A stretch of 35,619 bases of DNA, taken from a virus. The notes under the pieces are model-generated. The model ran no database searches and was not told the DNA's origin. It was given only the letters and a program-made list of their open reading frames with translations. The stretch is taken from the IMG/VR virus record IMGVR_UViG_3300042924_001367, positions 1 through 35,619 of that record; one strand, 5' to 3'. Position numbers and translations under genes: made by a program. Below are positions 28,803-35,123 of this stretch, piece after piece (the first letter of the stretch is position 1; every line of letters starts with the position of its first letter).

Positions 28803-29759
28803 ATGGCAGGTAAAAAAACCCCGGACACCATGCTGTCCTGCAGCCGGCTGCCGGCAATCATGGGGCTGTCTAGGTACAGCACACCGAACGACGAACTCGA
28901 GCTCTCAATCGCTGCCATCAGGGGCGAAAAGCGCGACAATAAGCAGAATGAATCGATGGCCTGGGGCGACCGGCTTGAAGCCGTCATCCTGCGCGAGGCA
29001 GCCGAGCGCCTACAGCTGGCTGACTTGGTCACAGACCACGACGAAGCCCGCTTCCACGAAAGCCTGCCGCTGTGCTGCAGCCTGGACGGCACCGGCGACG
29101 GCCACGGTCAGATCCTTACCACCGACCCTGACCGCGGGATCTATGTAATCGGCCAAGACAGCATCCGGCTGGACGGCGTCGGAATTCTTGAGGCCAAGCT
29201 GACCGCAGTGCAGCCCGAGGATGCGCCTGCCTTGTACCGTGGCCCGATACAGCTGCAAGGTCAGATGGATATTTGTTCGTCTAAATGGGGCGCACTTTGC
29301 GTCTTGTACCAAGGTACAGCACTGCGTGTCTTCCTCTTTGCGCCGCATCAACAAACGGTGCAAACGATCGCCCAAATAGCGACAGCCTTCCAGGCAAAGC
29401 TCGACACCTTTAAGGCGACCGGCGAAATCGACTATTACCCACCATTAAACAGCGACGATGCCGACCGGATGTACCCGGTCGCGACTGACACCGTTGTGCA
29501 GCTGGACATCGAGGCCGAGCTGTTGGCAGCAAAAATTGTCGACGCCAAGAACCGGGCAATCACCGCCGAGAAAGATCGTGCCGAAGCAGAGACCGAGCTT
29601 AAGACGATGCTTGGCAATGCAGGCAAAGCGATCGCCGGCAAGTACGAAATCAAATGGCCGATGCGCAGCTTTAAAGCACAGCCACAAAAAATTGTGCCGG
29701 CAAAGGAGGCGTACTCAATCCGGCAGTCAACCCTATCAGTTAAGGAGGCAACAGCATGA
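28803..29759 (+). CDS. YqaJ-type 5'-3' exonuclease, 318 aa
   Basis: Conserved steps of the YqaJ/lambda-exonuclease PD-(D/E)xK family are visible: SCSRLPAIMGLSRYSTPND at the N-terminus, AWGDRLEAVILREAAER (about 52-68), CCSLDGTGDGHG with the catalytic Asp, GILEAKLTAVQPEDAP with the E-x-K pair, and PIQLQGQMDICSSKWG. The C-terminal third is a helical region. It should resect double-strand ends for annealing by the RecT-type protein two genes on. GGAGGAG precedes the ATG; the stop overlaps the next ATG (ATGA). Confidence 0.88.
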   Translation: MAGKKTPDTMLSCSRLPAIMGLSRYSTPNDELELSIAAIRGEKRDNKQNESMAWGDRLEAVILREAAERLQLADLVTDHDEARFHESLPLCCSLDGTGDGHGQILTTDPDRGIYVIGQDSIRLDGVGILEAKLTAVQPEDAPALYRGPIQLQGQMDICSSKWGALCVLYQGTALRVFLFAPHQQTVQTIAQIATAFQAKLDTFKATGEIDYYPPLNSDDADRMYPVATDTVVQLDIEAELLAAKIVDAKNRAITAEKDRAEAETELKTMLGNAGKAIAGKYEIKWPMRSFKAQPQKIVPAKEAYSIRQSTLSVKEATA

Positions 29760-29944
29760 CACGCGAACTAACCAATCTTGAGAAGGCACACGACCGCGCT
29801 GTCGTCGCATTGCTCAACACCATCCCAAAATGCAGCGAAGAAGAAGCGCTCGAAATCGTCGAGTCGTTCACCGCGCTGGTTTTGTACACCATCGAAGCAT
29901 TCCTACCGGAGGGGGAAAAGCATGACTCAGCTGACCACAACTAA
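29756..29944 (+). CDS. Small acidic helical protein, 62 aa
   Basis: It begins MTRELTNLEKAHDRAVVALL. It is held between the exonuclease (ATGA overlap) and the annealing protein (23-bp overlap), so it is probably translated with them. It looks like a two-helix acidic protein with no recognised motif. It may be an accessory to the recombination pair. Confidence 0.55.
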   Translation: MTRELTNLEKAHDRAVVALLNTIPKCSEEEALEIVESFTALVLYTIEAFLPEGEKHDSADHN

Positions 29945-30968
29945 TCGCCAAGGCTTTGCGCCCGCCACGATGGGCGAGGCGATGGAGTTCTCCAAGATGC
30001 TGGCCGAGTCCAGCATGGTGCCGCGTGCCTACCAGGGCAAGCCGCAGGACATCATGGTCTGCGTGCAATGGGGCTATGAGCTGGGTCTCGCACCCATGCA
30101 GGCGTTGCAGAACATCGCGGTCATCAACGGCAAGCCCTCGGTCTACGGCGACGCCATGATGGCCCTGGTGCAGGCCTCGCCGGTCTGCGAGGGCATCGAC
30201 GAACACATCGAAAACGAAGGCACGCCGAACCCGGTGGCAGTCTGCATCGCCAAGCGCAAGGGTCGCAACCCGGTGATCGCCAGGTTCTCAGTGGAAGACG
30301 CCAAACGGGCAGGGCTGTGGGGCAAGCAGGGGCCGTGGCAGGCATACCCCAAGCGCATGCTCCAGATGCGAGCTCGAGGCTTTGCCCTGCGCGATGCCTT
30401 CCCTGACGTGCTTAAGGGTCTGATCACCGCCGAGGAGGCAGCCGACTACCCAGATGAAGCCAAGCCGCGGGAGAAGGATGTCACCCCAGCCAAGCCGGCC
30501 AACCCGCTGGATGCGATCGCACCGCCGCCGATCGACGTGGCACCAGTGGTCGCAGAGTTCCCGCCGTTCAATGACGACATACCGCTACCGTCAGAGCCGC
30601 CGCCGGAGTCGATCGAGATCGAGCTCATCCATGTCGATTCGCCGAACGATTCTGCAGAATCTGCAGAACCTGATGCAGAAGTTGTTGTGCTAGGCGACTG
30701 GCCGCTGATGGTGCCAGGCAAGGAGCAGCCGTTCTCCGTCCACGCCAGCCAGCAGGAATGGCAGCAGGCCTATGAGGATCTAGCCGACAAGACCGCCAAG
30801 GCCGGCAAGCGACCAGCTCGGGAGCGAATGACCATCCTGAAGGAGCTGCGCGAGGTCAATGAGCTGCAGCTGAAGCGGATCAACAGCATTGACCGGATGC
30901 GCCACACAGCGTCGTACAGCGGCAGGATCAACGCGCTGGGTGCCGCAGTGCCTGCCAATGAGAAGTAG
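29922..30968 (+). CDS. RecT-type single-strand annealing protein, 348 aa
   Basis: I start it at the ATG at 29922 (MTQLTTTNRQGFAPATMGEA), preceded by GGAGGGGG; the longer frame upstream is the shadow of the previous gene. The N-terminal 190 residues carry the RecT pattern: ALSKMLAESSMVPRAYQGKP-like opening (here EFSKMLAESSMVPRAYQG), QWGYELGLAPMQALQNIAVI, NGKPSVYGDAMMALVQASP and a MRARGFALRDAFPDVLKGL helix. Residues about 190-275 are a proline- and acid-rich linker, then a basic helical tail. It anneals complementary strands exposed by the exonuclease. Confidence 0.85.
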   Translation: MTQLTTTNRQGFAPATMGEAMEFSKMLAESSMVPRAYQGKPQDIMVCVQWGYELGLAPMQALQNIAVINGKPSVYGDAMMALVQASPVCEGIDEHIENEGTPNPVAVCIAKRKGRNPVIARFSVEDAKRAGLWGKQGPWQAYPKRMLQMRARGFALRDAFPDVLKGLITAEEAADYPDEAKPREKDVTPAKPANPLDAIAPPPIDVAPVVAEFPPFNDDIPLPSEPPPESIEIELIHVDSPNDSAESAEPDAEVVVLGDWPLMVPGKEQPFSVHASQQEWQQAYEDLADKTAKAGKRPARERMTILKELREVNELQLKRINSIDRMRHTASYSGRINALGAAVPANEK

Positions 30969-30975
30969 AAAAAAA

Positions 30976-30993
30976 CCCCGGCACACGCCGGGG
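30976..30993 (-). terminator. Intrinsic terminator of the late leftward operon
   Basis: CCCCGGC-ACAC-GCCGGGG forms a seven-pair GC stem. Read on the minus strand it is followed by seven T residues, a textbook intrinsic terminator for transcripts arriving through the lysis genes. On the plus strand it follows the annealing-protein stop by a few bases but has no T-run, so it would at most pause or stabilise that mRNA. Confidence 0.85.
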
Positions 30994-31000
30994 AAACGAT

Positions 31001-31039
31001 CCGCTAGGCCGCGATAGGTAGGAGTGACCTTCCTAGCGG
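31001..31039. terminator. Second hairpin in the convergent gap
   Basis: Perfect 8-bp inverted arms CCGCTAGG (31001-31008) and CCTAGCGG (31032-31039) with an inner GGT/ACC pair. The left-strand stop codon of the Rz gene lies in one arm. With the terminator at 30976-30993 it makes a double barrier between converging operons. Confidence 0.45.
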
Positions 31040-31515
31040 GTCGAGGGGAGCCTCAAGGCTTGGTATTGCTTGACGCATTGGGCGAGGCTGGCGCGGAGCT
31101 CGTCGGCTCGGGCAGCTTCCCTTGCAAGAAATTCTGCATCCTCTCGAGAAAGCGAGTTTCCAGTGCAGACGCAGGCGGGGCATCCAACGCTGGTGGTACT
31201 GGACACGGCACTTGCCTGGGCGGTGCGCTCGGGGCGCTTGCGCAAGCTGTCAGCAAGACTGGCAGCGCGAGCGTTAATCGATCGAATCTCATCATCCTTC
31301 TCCTGTCTCAAATGGTCTGCCTGGGCCTGCAGCTGCTGCTCCTTCTCACGCGCCGCAGCGACTGCCTTGGCGTGCTCCTCGGCCAGCTTCGCCTTCTCCT
31401 GATCCCAGGCCTGCTGGATCTCAGCGCGACCCGCTGACGCGCCCTTGAGGTACCCGGCACCGCCAGCAAAGGCGGCAGCCAGGACGACCGCGGCACCGGT
31501 ATAGAGAAGATTCAT
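31033..31515 (-). CDS. Rz: Rz-like inner-membrane spanin, 160 aa
   Basis: An N-terminal transmembrane anchor (LLYTGAAVVLAAAFAGGAGY) is followed by a long periplasmic coiled coil (QAWDQEKAKLAEEHAKAVAA, then EKEQQLQAQADHLRQEKDDE), the structure of Rz. Two cysteine-containing patches lie further on. A complete Rz1-like frame is embedded in it. The start overlaps the stop of the upstream secreted protein (ATGA). With Rz1 it joins inner and outer membranes at the end of lysis. Confidence 0.88.
   Translation of the reverse strand: MNLLYTGAAVVLAAAFAGGAGYLKGASAGRAEIQQAWDQEKAKLAEEHAKAVAAAREKEQQLQAQADHLRQEKDDEIRSINARAASLADSLRKRPERTAQASAVSSTTSVGCPACVCTGNSLSREDAEFLAREAARADELRASLAQCVKQYQALRLPSTR
31053..31295 (-). 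CDS. Rz1: Rz1-like outer-membrane spanin lipoprotein (embedded), 80 aa
   Basis: It lies wholly inside Rz in another frame. A short signal sequence MMRFDRLTLALPVLLTACAS carries the lipobox LLTAC with the acylated Cys at 18. The mature part is proline-rich (APSAPPRQVPCPVPPALDAP), typical of Rz1. AGGAGAAGG precedes two possible ATGs (31295 and 31292). Confidence 0.85.
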   Translation of the reverse strand: MMRFDRLTLALPVLLTACASAPSAPPRQVPCPVPPALDAPPASALETRFLERMQNFLQGKLPEPTSSAPASPNASSNTKP

Positions 31516-31706
31516 TTGGCTGGCACGGCTTTGCCTTCGAGCTTCTTGTGTACCTTCATTTCGCGGCAGACTTCTTTCTCTTTGCCGGCCTTGTCCTTCT
31601 CCATCCGGCAGACCTTCTTCATCTCGCCACCAGCGTGGACGTTGAAGGCCAGCACCAGGCTGGCGACTGCGGTCACCAACATGCGAATCAAAATCAAAGT
31701 GTTCAT
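31512..31706 (-). CDS. Small secreted basic protein, 64 aa
   Basis: A signal peptide (LILIRMLVTAVASLVLAFNV, cleavage probably after HA at 25) precedes a short, Lys/Glu-rich mature part with two cysteines (KKVCRMEKDKAGKEKEVCRE) that may form a disulfide in the periplasm. GAGGAGG upstream of the ATG. It sits in the lysis cassette between holin-like and spanin genes. No family recognised; a lysis accessory is possible. Confidence 0.6.
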   Translation of the reverse strand: MNTLILIRMLVTAVASLVLAFNVHAGGEMKKVCRMEKDKAGKEKEVCREMKVHKKLEGKAVPAK

Positions 31707-31717
31707 CTCACACCTCC

Positions 31718-32146
31718 TCAGATCTCAGGTTCAGGAGCCGGCGGCGGTGCCTTCTTGCCACCGAATCCGGTCACAACGGGAGCAGCGTCGAGCTGCGGTT
31801 CCATGCGCACAGGCGCATGAGTTGGTGCCGGCGCCTTGGGTGCAGGCGGCGGCGGGTCAGTCCAGTCGCTGGCCTTCGACACACCAGGCGGCGGGTCGAT
31901 CAGCTTGGCGACACCATCCTTGCCCTTGATGGCCAGCAGGGTCGCGAGCGCACCGAGGATGTACTTGCTCATGTCCGACAGCAGCAGGAAAAATTGTTTG
32001 TCAGCAGGCGCGATGCCGGTCATCGGCTGGGTCACAAAGACCACCGAGTACATGGCGAGACTCGACATCATCAGCAGCACCACGCAGAACGTGCCGCCGA
32101 TGATCAGCTTGATGACCGAATCAATTTGGTCTGGATTCCATTTCAT
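31718..32146 (-). CDS. Holin-like membrane protein, 142 aa
   Basis: Two transmembrane helices: residues about 12-38 (VIKLIIGGTFCVVLLMMSSL) and 57-74 (YILGALATLLAIKG). These are followed by a proline-rich cytoplasmic or periplasmic tail of about 65 residues (DPPPPAPKAPAPTHAPVRME). The location next to the endolysin and spanins supports a holin function. The N-terminus MKWNPDQIDSV is polar. The start overlaps the lipoprotein stop (ATGA). Confidence 0.68.
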   Translation of the reverse strand: MKWNPDQIDSVIKLIIGGTFCVVLLMMSSLAMYSVVFVTQPMTGIAPADKQFFLLLSDMSKYILGALATLLAIKGKDGVAKLIDPPPGVSKASDWTDPPPPAPKAPAPTHAPVRMEPQLDAAPVVTGFGGKKAPPPAPEPEI

Positions 32147-32337
32147 TTTTCACCCTCCGGCTTGAAGTCAGCAGCTGGTACCAGCTGGTCAGGGCAAGTG
32201 CCGGTCACCGCACAGGTCGGTCGCTGGCACTCAGGCTTGTTCCAGTTCTTGTTGTCCTGGCAGGGATAGCGGAAGCGGTCTTCGCAGGCACCTATCGTGA
32301 TGCCGACCAGCAGGGCGATGGCTAGAGCTTTCAGCAT
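32143..32337 (-). CDS. Small lysis-cassette lipoprotein, 64 aa
   Basis: The signal peptide MLKALAIALLVGITIGACED has a lipobox ending at Cys18. The mature part has four more cysteines (YPCQDNKNWNKPECQRPTCA), likely two disulfides. It resembles short cysteine-rich lipoproteins in phage lysis or superinfection-exclusion positions. The ATG overlaps the endolysin stop (TGATG). Confidence 0.65.
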   Translation of the reverse strand: MLKALAIALLVGITIGACEDRFRYPCQDNKNWNKPECQRPTCAVTGTCPDQLVPAADFKPEGEK

Positions 32338-32993
32338 CAGTGGCCTCCCTGCATGATGGCCAGCGCGTGCTTGTAGTGCTTGATGCGGTCGTTCAGTCCG
32401 ATCGTGCCGCCGTTGATGCGCTTAGTCAGGGTCAGGATGTCGCCTGCATCAGCCCATTGGTTCAGCTTGTTGGTCTCCCAGAACCAGCAGGCCGACTGTG
32501 CTGCACCCTCAAACGTGGCCAGGTACTCAGGCACATCGTCGATGCTCATCTCGAGCGAGTCGGCAAAGGCTTGATAGTTCGCACGCCCGGTCAGCTGAAT
32601 TAACCCGCGGCCGATCCAGGCGGCTGGATCTCCAGACTCTTCTGAGCCGTTGCCCATGCGGTTTGCGTAGACACGATTCGCAATGGCAGCCTGCTTGTCT
32701 GGCCGGCGGCAGATCGCCTCTGCGTCTGCGTCGGTCGGGAAGTACTTGGGGAAGATCCGGCGCAGCGTGGCCGGCTTGTAGTTCAGGTTTTCTTTCAGCA
32801 CCATGAAGCCGCCAGACTCATGGGCGCACTGCGCGACAAAGGCAGCGATGCGGGTGGGCGTGTTGATCTCGTAGTCATCCAGCAGGGTCGACCCGCCGAG
32901 CTCATCCTGCGGCTGCGCCAACGCCTCATGCCAGTGGTGGGCATAAGGGTTGCGCGGGATCATTTGCTTCAGCTGCGACAGTGTCAACATCAT
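32337..32993 (-). CDS. GH19 (chitinase-fold) endolysin, 218 aa
   Basis: A glycoside hydrolase family 19 lysin: NTPTRIAAFVAQCAHESGGF with catalytic Glu59, NYKPATLRRIFPKYFP, ANRVYANRMGNG, the WIGRGLIQLTGRANYQAFAD block, and a C-terminal LTKRINGGTIGLNDRIKHY with the INGG motif. No signal peptide, so release needs the holin. It cuts the glycan strands of peptidoglycan. The first ATG (32993) overlaps the upstream stop; the second (32990) has better AGGAG spacing. Confidence 0.92.
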   Translation of the reverse strand: MMLTLSQLKQMIPRNPYAHHWHEALAQPQDELGGSTLLDDYEINTPTRIAAFVAQCAHESGGFMVLKENLNYKPATLRRIFPKYFPTDADAEAICRRPDKQAAIANRVYANRMGNGSEESGDPAAWIGRGLIQLTGRANYQAFADSLEMSIDDVPEYLATFEGAAQSACWFWETNKLNQWADAGDILTLTKRINGGTIGLNDRIKHYKHALAIMQGGH

Positions 32994-33307
32994 TCGCTCC
33001 TAATGGTTTCTTGACGCCGCTCCTCTAGAATTTGACGCCTCAAATCTTTCATCTTCTTGACTTCATGCACTGCAGCCTGGGTCGCAAACCACATGTCGTA
33101 GTACATGAAAGCCAGGATAGGCATGACGATAAAGAACATCAGCACCACAGCCATGACCGTGGCGATCAATGACCAAGGTACATTCTCATCGTCGCGCTTC
33201 TGACCACCAGAAGCATTATTCCCACCGCCCATAGAATCACGAACACGGTCGCCCCAACGTATACCAGACGCGCCTTGAGCCGATTTACCGCCTGCCTTCG
33301 TTGCCAT
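32990..33307 (-). CDS. Membrane protein, 105 aa, overlapping upstream gene
   Basis: A Gly/Ser-rich N-terminus (MATKAGGKSAQGASGIRWGD) is followed by a transmembrane helix (SLIATVMAVVLMFFIVMPIL) and a charged coiled-coil-like C-terminus (EVKKMKDLRRQILEERRQET). Its first 142 bases lie inside the previous gene in another frame. The weak AGGCGG upstream and the close packing support translation. It is upstream of the endolysin with an ATGA-type junction, so it may be a second holin or pinholin-like factor. Confidence 0.58.
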   Translation of the reverse strand: MATKAGGKSAQGASGIRWGDRVRDSMGGGNNASGGQKRDDENVPWSLIATVMAVVLMFFIVMPILAFMYYDMWFATQAAVHEVKKMKDLRRQILEERRQETIRSE

Positions 33308-33864
33308 CGAGCCGCCTGAATCTTTCTAGTCTCTGCTGCTAACGCATCTGCTTGCTCATTCTGAATGTCAGTCCATGCCTTCTCAAACCTTGACCACACA
33401 CTGCCGAGCTCGGGCGGCGTGTTGTAGACCATCTGCTCTCGCACCTGCGCCAGCATCTCGTTCAGCTTGCTCTCAAGCCGGATGCGCTCCAGCGCCCTGC
33501 GACCTACCGATAACTCGCCTCGGTAAACTTCCTTTGCTGCCGCCTCGCTCTGCACATATATCTTTGCGAGCGCTTCGTACTGGTCGATGAAGTTGCCAAG
33601 GTTCGACCAGATGTCATTCAGCACATCATCCGGCGTGGCCTTCGCCACCTCCTGCACCCGCTTGACCTCTTCGTTGTACTGCTTCGTCTGCTCCTTGGTC
33701 GGGCTGACGATCTTGTGGTACTGCTCTCGCAGGTCTTTCAGTACGTCACTGACATCCCCGCTGGTACTCTTGATCTGCTTGTAGAGCTCGACACCTTTCT
33801 TGGCCAGGTCGATTGCCGTGGTACATGCCTTGTAGGCCGCGGCAATGGTGATCGGGTCAAGCAC
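33166..33864 (-). CDS. Coiled-coil protein with C-terminal membrane anchor, 232 aa
   Basis: It begins MLDPITIAAAYKACTTAIDL, followed by about 170 residues of charged helix. A transmembrane segment lies at about residues 205-222 (LVYVGATVFVILWAVGIMLL). I recall proteins with the MLDP(I)T/S opening from the post-fibre regions of other podoviruses, function unknown. The start codon is GTG at 33864, one base after the previous stop. Its last 142 bases overlap the next gene. Confidence 0.62.
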   Translation of the reverse strand: MLDPITIAAAYKACTTAIDLAKKGVELYKQIKSTSGDVSDVLKDLREQYHKIVSPTKEQTKQYNEEVKRVQEVAKATPDDVLNDIWSNLGNFIDQYEALAKIYVQSEAAAKEVYRGELSVGRRALERIRLESKLNEMLAQVREQMVYNTPPELGSVWSRFEKAWTDIQNEQADALAAETRKIQAARWQRRQAVNRLKARLVYVGATVFVILWAVGIMLLVVRSATMRMYLGH

Positions 33865-33865
33865 A

Positions 33866-34144
33866 TCAGAACAGGTGGAGCTGCTTCTTCATCTGGTGTA
33901 CCTCTTCGCGCAAGGCATCATTCATTTCTTCGCACCTGCGGTTCTGTTCCTCGACCGCAGCCAACCGCTGCGACAGCCGCTCGACCTCATCGCGCAGCAT
34001 TTGGATGACCTGCTGAGTGGCAGCATCTGCCGTGTTATTCATGCGCCCCTCGCGGTTGTCAGCCAGCACCTTGCGCCACATGGCATAAGCACCAGCAACA
34101 GCAGCTCCAACGCCGACACCCAGATTGGTCAACCAGTTCTCCAT
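33866..34144 (-). CDS. Membrane-anchored coiled-coil protein, 92 aa
   Basis: I chose the ATG at 34144 (MENWLTNLGVGVGAAVAGAY), with GGAGAG upstream; a TTG at 34159 is possible through overlap with the previous stop. The N-terminal helix is hydrophobic, and residues about 40-90 form a regular coiled coil (QMLRDEVERLSQRLAAVEEQ). It resembles small membrane coiled-coil proteins of phage lysis regions. Confidence 0.6.
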   Translation of the reverse strand: MENWLTNLGVGVGAAVAGAYAMWRKVLADNREGRMNNTADAATQQVIQMLRDEVERLSQRLAAVEEQNRRCEEMNDALREEVHQMKKQLHLF

Positions 34145-34155
34145 CACTCTCTCCG

Positions 34156-34599
34156 TCAAGCAGGGCGCACAAGGCAGCCGTCAAACCTGGTCGTGTCGGC
34201 AGCAGCAAGCGTGTTCACAGAGCTGCCTGTCGCGTGGTATGCAGCCACCTCAACGTAGTCGGTACTGCCGTTCAGGTAGACCAAACCGCTGGCCACAGAG
34301 ACCGGGCCAGTAAACGATCCTGTCGTGTAGCTTCCGCACTTAACCTGCAAGCCGTTCTTTGTGATGTAGCAGAGAGGGTTGGTCGTGCTACCAGTGAACT
34401 GCACGCTTGCGTTGATCTGGTAGTACCCAGCGACAGTCGGCGTAAACCTCGAGCTGGCGAAGTTGCTGTTGGTGTCAAAATCCTCAACCGCAAAATTGAC
34501 CTTAGTAATCGCAGCCGTAGGTATAGACGTGCTCGCATTGGCATACGCACTAAAGGCCGGAGCGTTCGGCATGTTCCCTAGCTTCTGTGACTTGCCCAT
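34156..34599 (-). CDS. C1q/TNF-like domain protein, 147 aa
   Basis: Residues about 12-145 follow the C1q-fold pattern: APAFSAYANASTSIPTAAIT, KVNFAVEDFDTNSNFASSRF, TPTVAGYYQINASVQFTG, and a closing DTTRFDGCLVRPA. Such domains trimerise and in phages sit on fibres, tail tips or capsid surfaces. Position after the fibre assembly gene suggests a fibre tip or receptor-binding accessory. The leader contains alternative hairpins over its ribosome site. Confidence 0.82.
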   Translation of the reverse strand: MGKSQKLGNMPNAPAFSAYANASTSIPTAAITKVNFAVEDFDTNSNFASSRFTPTVAGYYQINASVQFTGSTTNPLCYITKNGLQVKCGSYTTGSFTGPVSVASGLVYLNGSTDYVEVAAYHATGSSVNTLAAADTTRFDGCLVRPA

Positions 34600-34601
34600 C
34601 T

Positions 34602-34646
34602 GGGGCTCCTTTCTTCTGTAGTCTTTTTCTTGAGCCCCATCGGGGC
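34602..34646 (-). promoter_or_regulatory. Possible RNA switch over the C1q-like ribosome site
   Basis: In the minus-strand RNA, arm 1 GCCCC (34646-34642), arm 2 GGGGCTC (34638-34632) and arm 3 GAGCCCC (34608-34602) occur in order. Arm 2 can pair with arm 1 (5 bp, loop GAT) or perfectly with arm 3 (7 bp). Arm 3 overlaps the GGAG ribosome site six bases before the ATG at 34599. The two folds exclude each other, so they could switch translation on or off. Confidence 0.45.
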
Positions 34647-34661
34647 GGTTGGTATTTGGAC

Positions 34662-35114
34662 TTACACTGTCGGCAGCTCCGGCCAGGTGATCTCAAAGGG
34701 AAAGCCAGCCTGCGCGGTCAGATCCCGCAGCGCCTGGCGGTAGGCAAGCCACGCATCACGGTTGACCGGAGCGTCAGCCAGCTGCGTCCAGTCCGAATCG
34801 GACAGCCTGCGGTTGCGCTCGGCACGCACGGTCGCCGCCTTGGCCGCGGACTCTGCTGCTGCCTCTGCGGCCAGCTCGTCCTCGGCCTTGTCCTCGACGC
34901 GCACCGTGAACACCTGGCCGTCCTCAAGGTACGGATCGCACGGCACCAGCCTCTGCGCTGCGGTGTGCGGCTTCCAGACCGTGACGCCAACTAGGCCGTG
35001 CTCAGCCATGAACTCTGCGCTGATCCCGGTGACAGGGAAGCTGGTGTTCGGGAACATCGCCCGATAATCCGCGACCTGCTGTATCGCGTCGTTCTCAATC
35101 TTTGCAATCAGCAT
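34662..35114 (-). CDS. Tail fibre assembly protein, 150 aa
   Basis: The C-terminal motif RAERNRRLSDSDWTQLADAP, then VNRDAWLAYRQALRDLTAQA and GFPFEITWPELPTV, is characteristic of fibre assembly chaperones of the lambda Tfa/DUF4376-like group. The N-terminal half (MLIAKIENDAIQQVADYRAM) is the usual variable part. It lies directly downstream of the LamG/fibre gene, with AAGGAG before the ATG. It helps fold or attach the distal fibre. Confidence 0.85.
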   Translation of the reverse strand: MLIAKIENDAIQQVADYRAMFPNTSFPVTGISAEFMAEHGLVGVTVWKPHTAAQRLVPCDPYLEDGQVFTVRVEDKAEDELAAEAAAESAAKAATVRAERNRRLSDSDWTQLADAPVNRDAWLAYRQALRDLTAQAGFPFEITWPELPTV

Positions 35115-35123
35115 GATCTCTCC

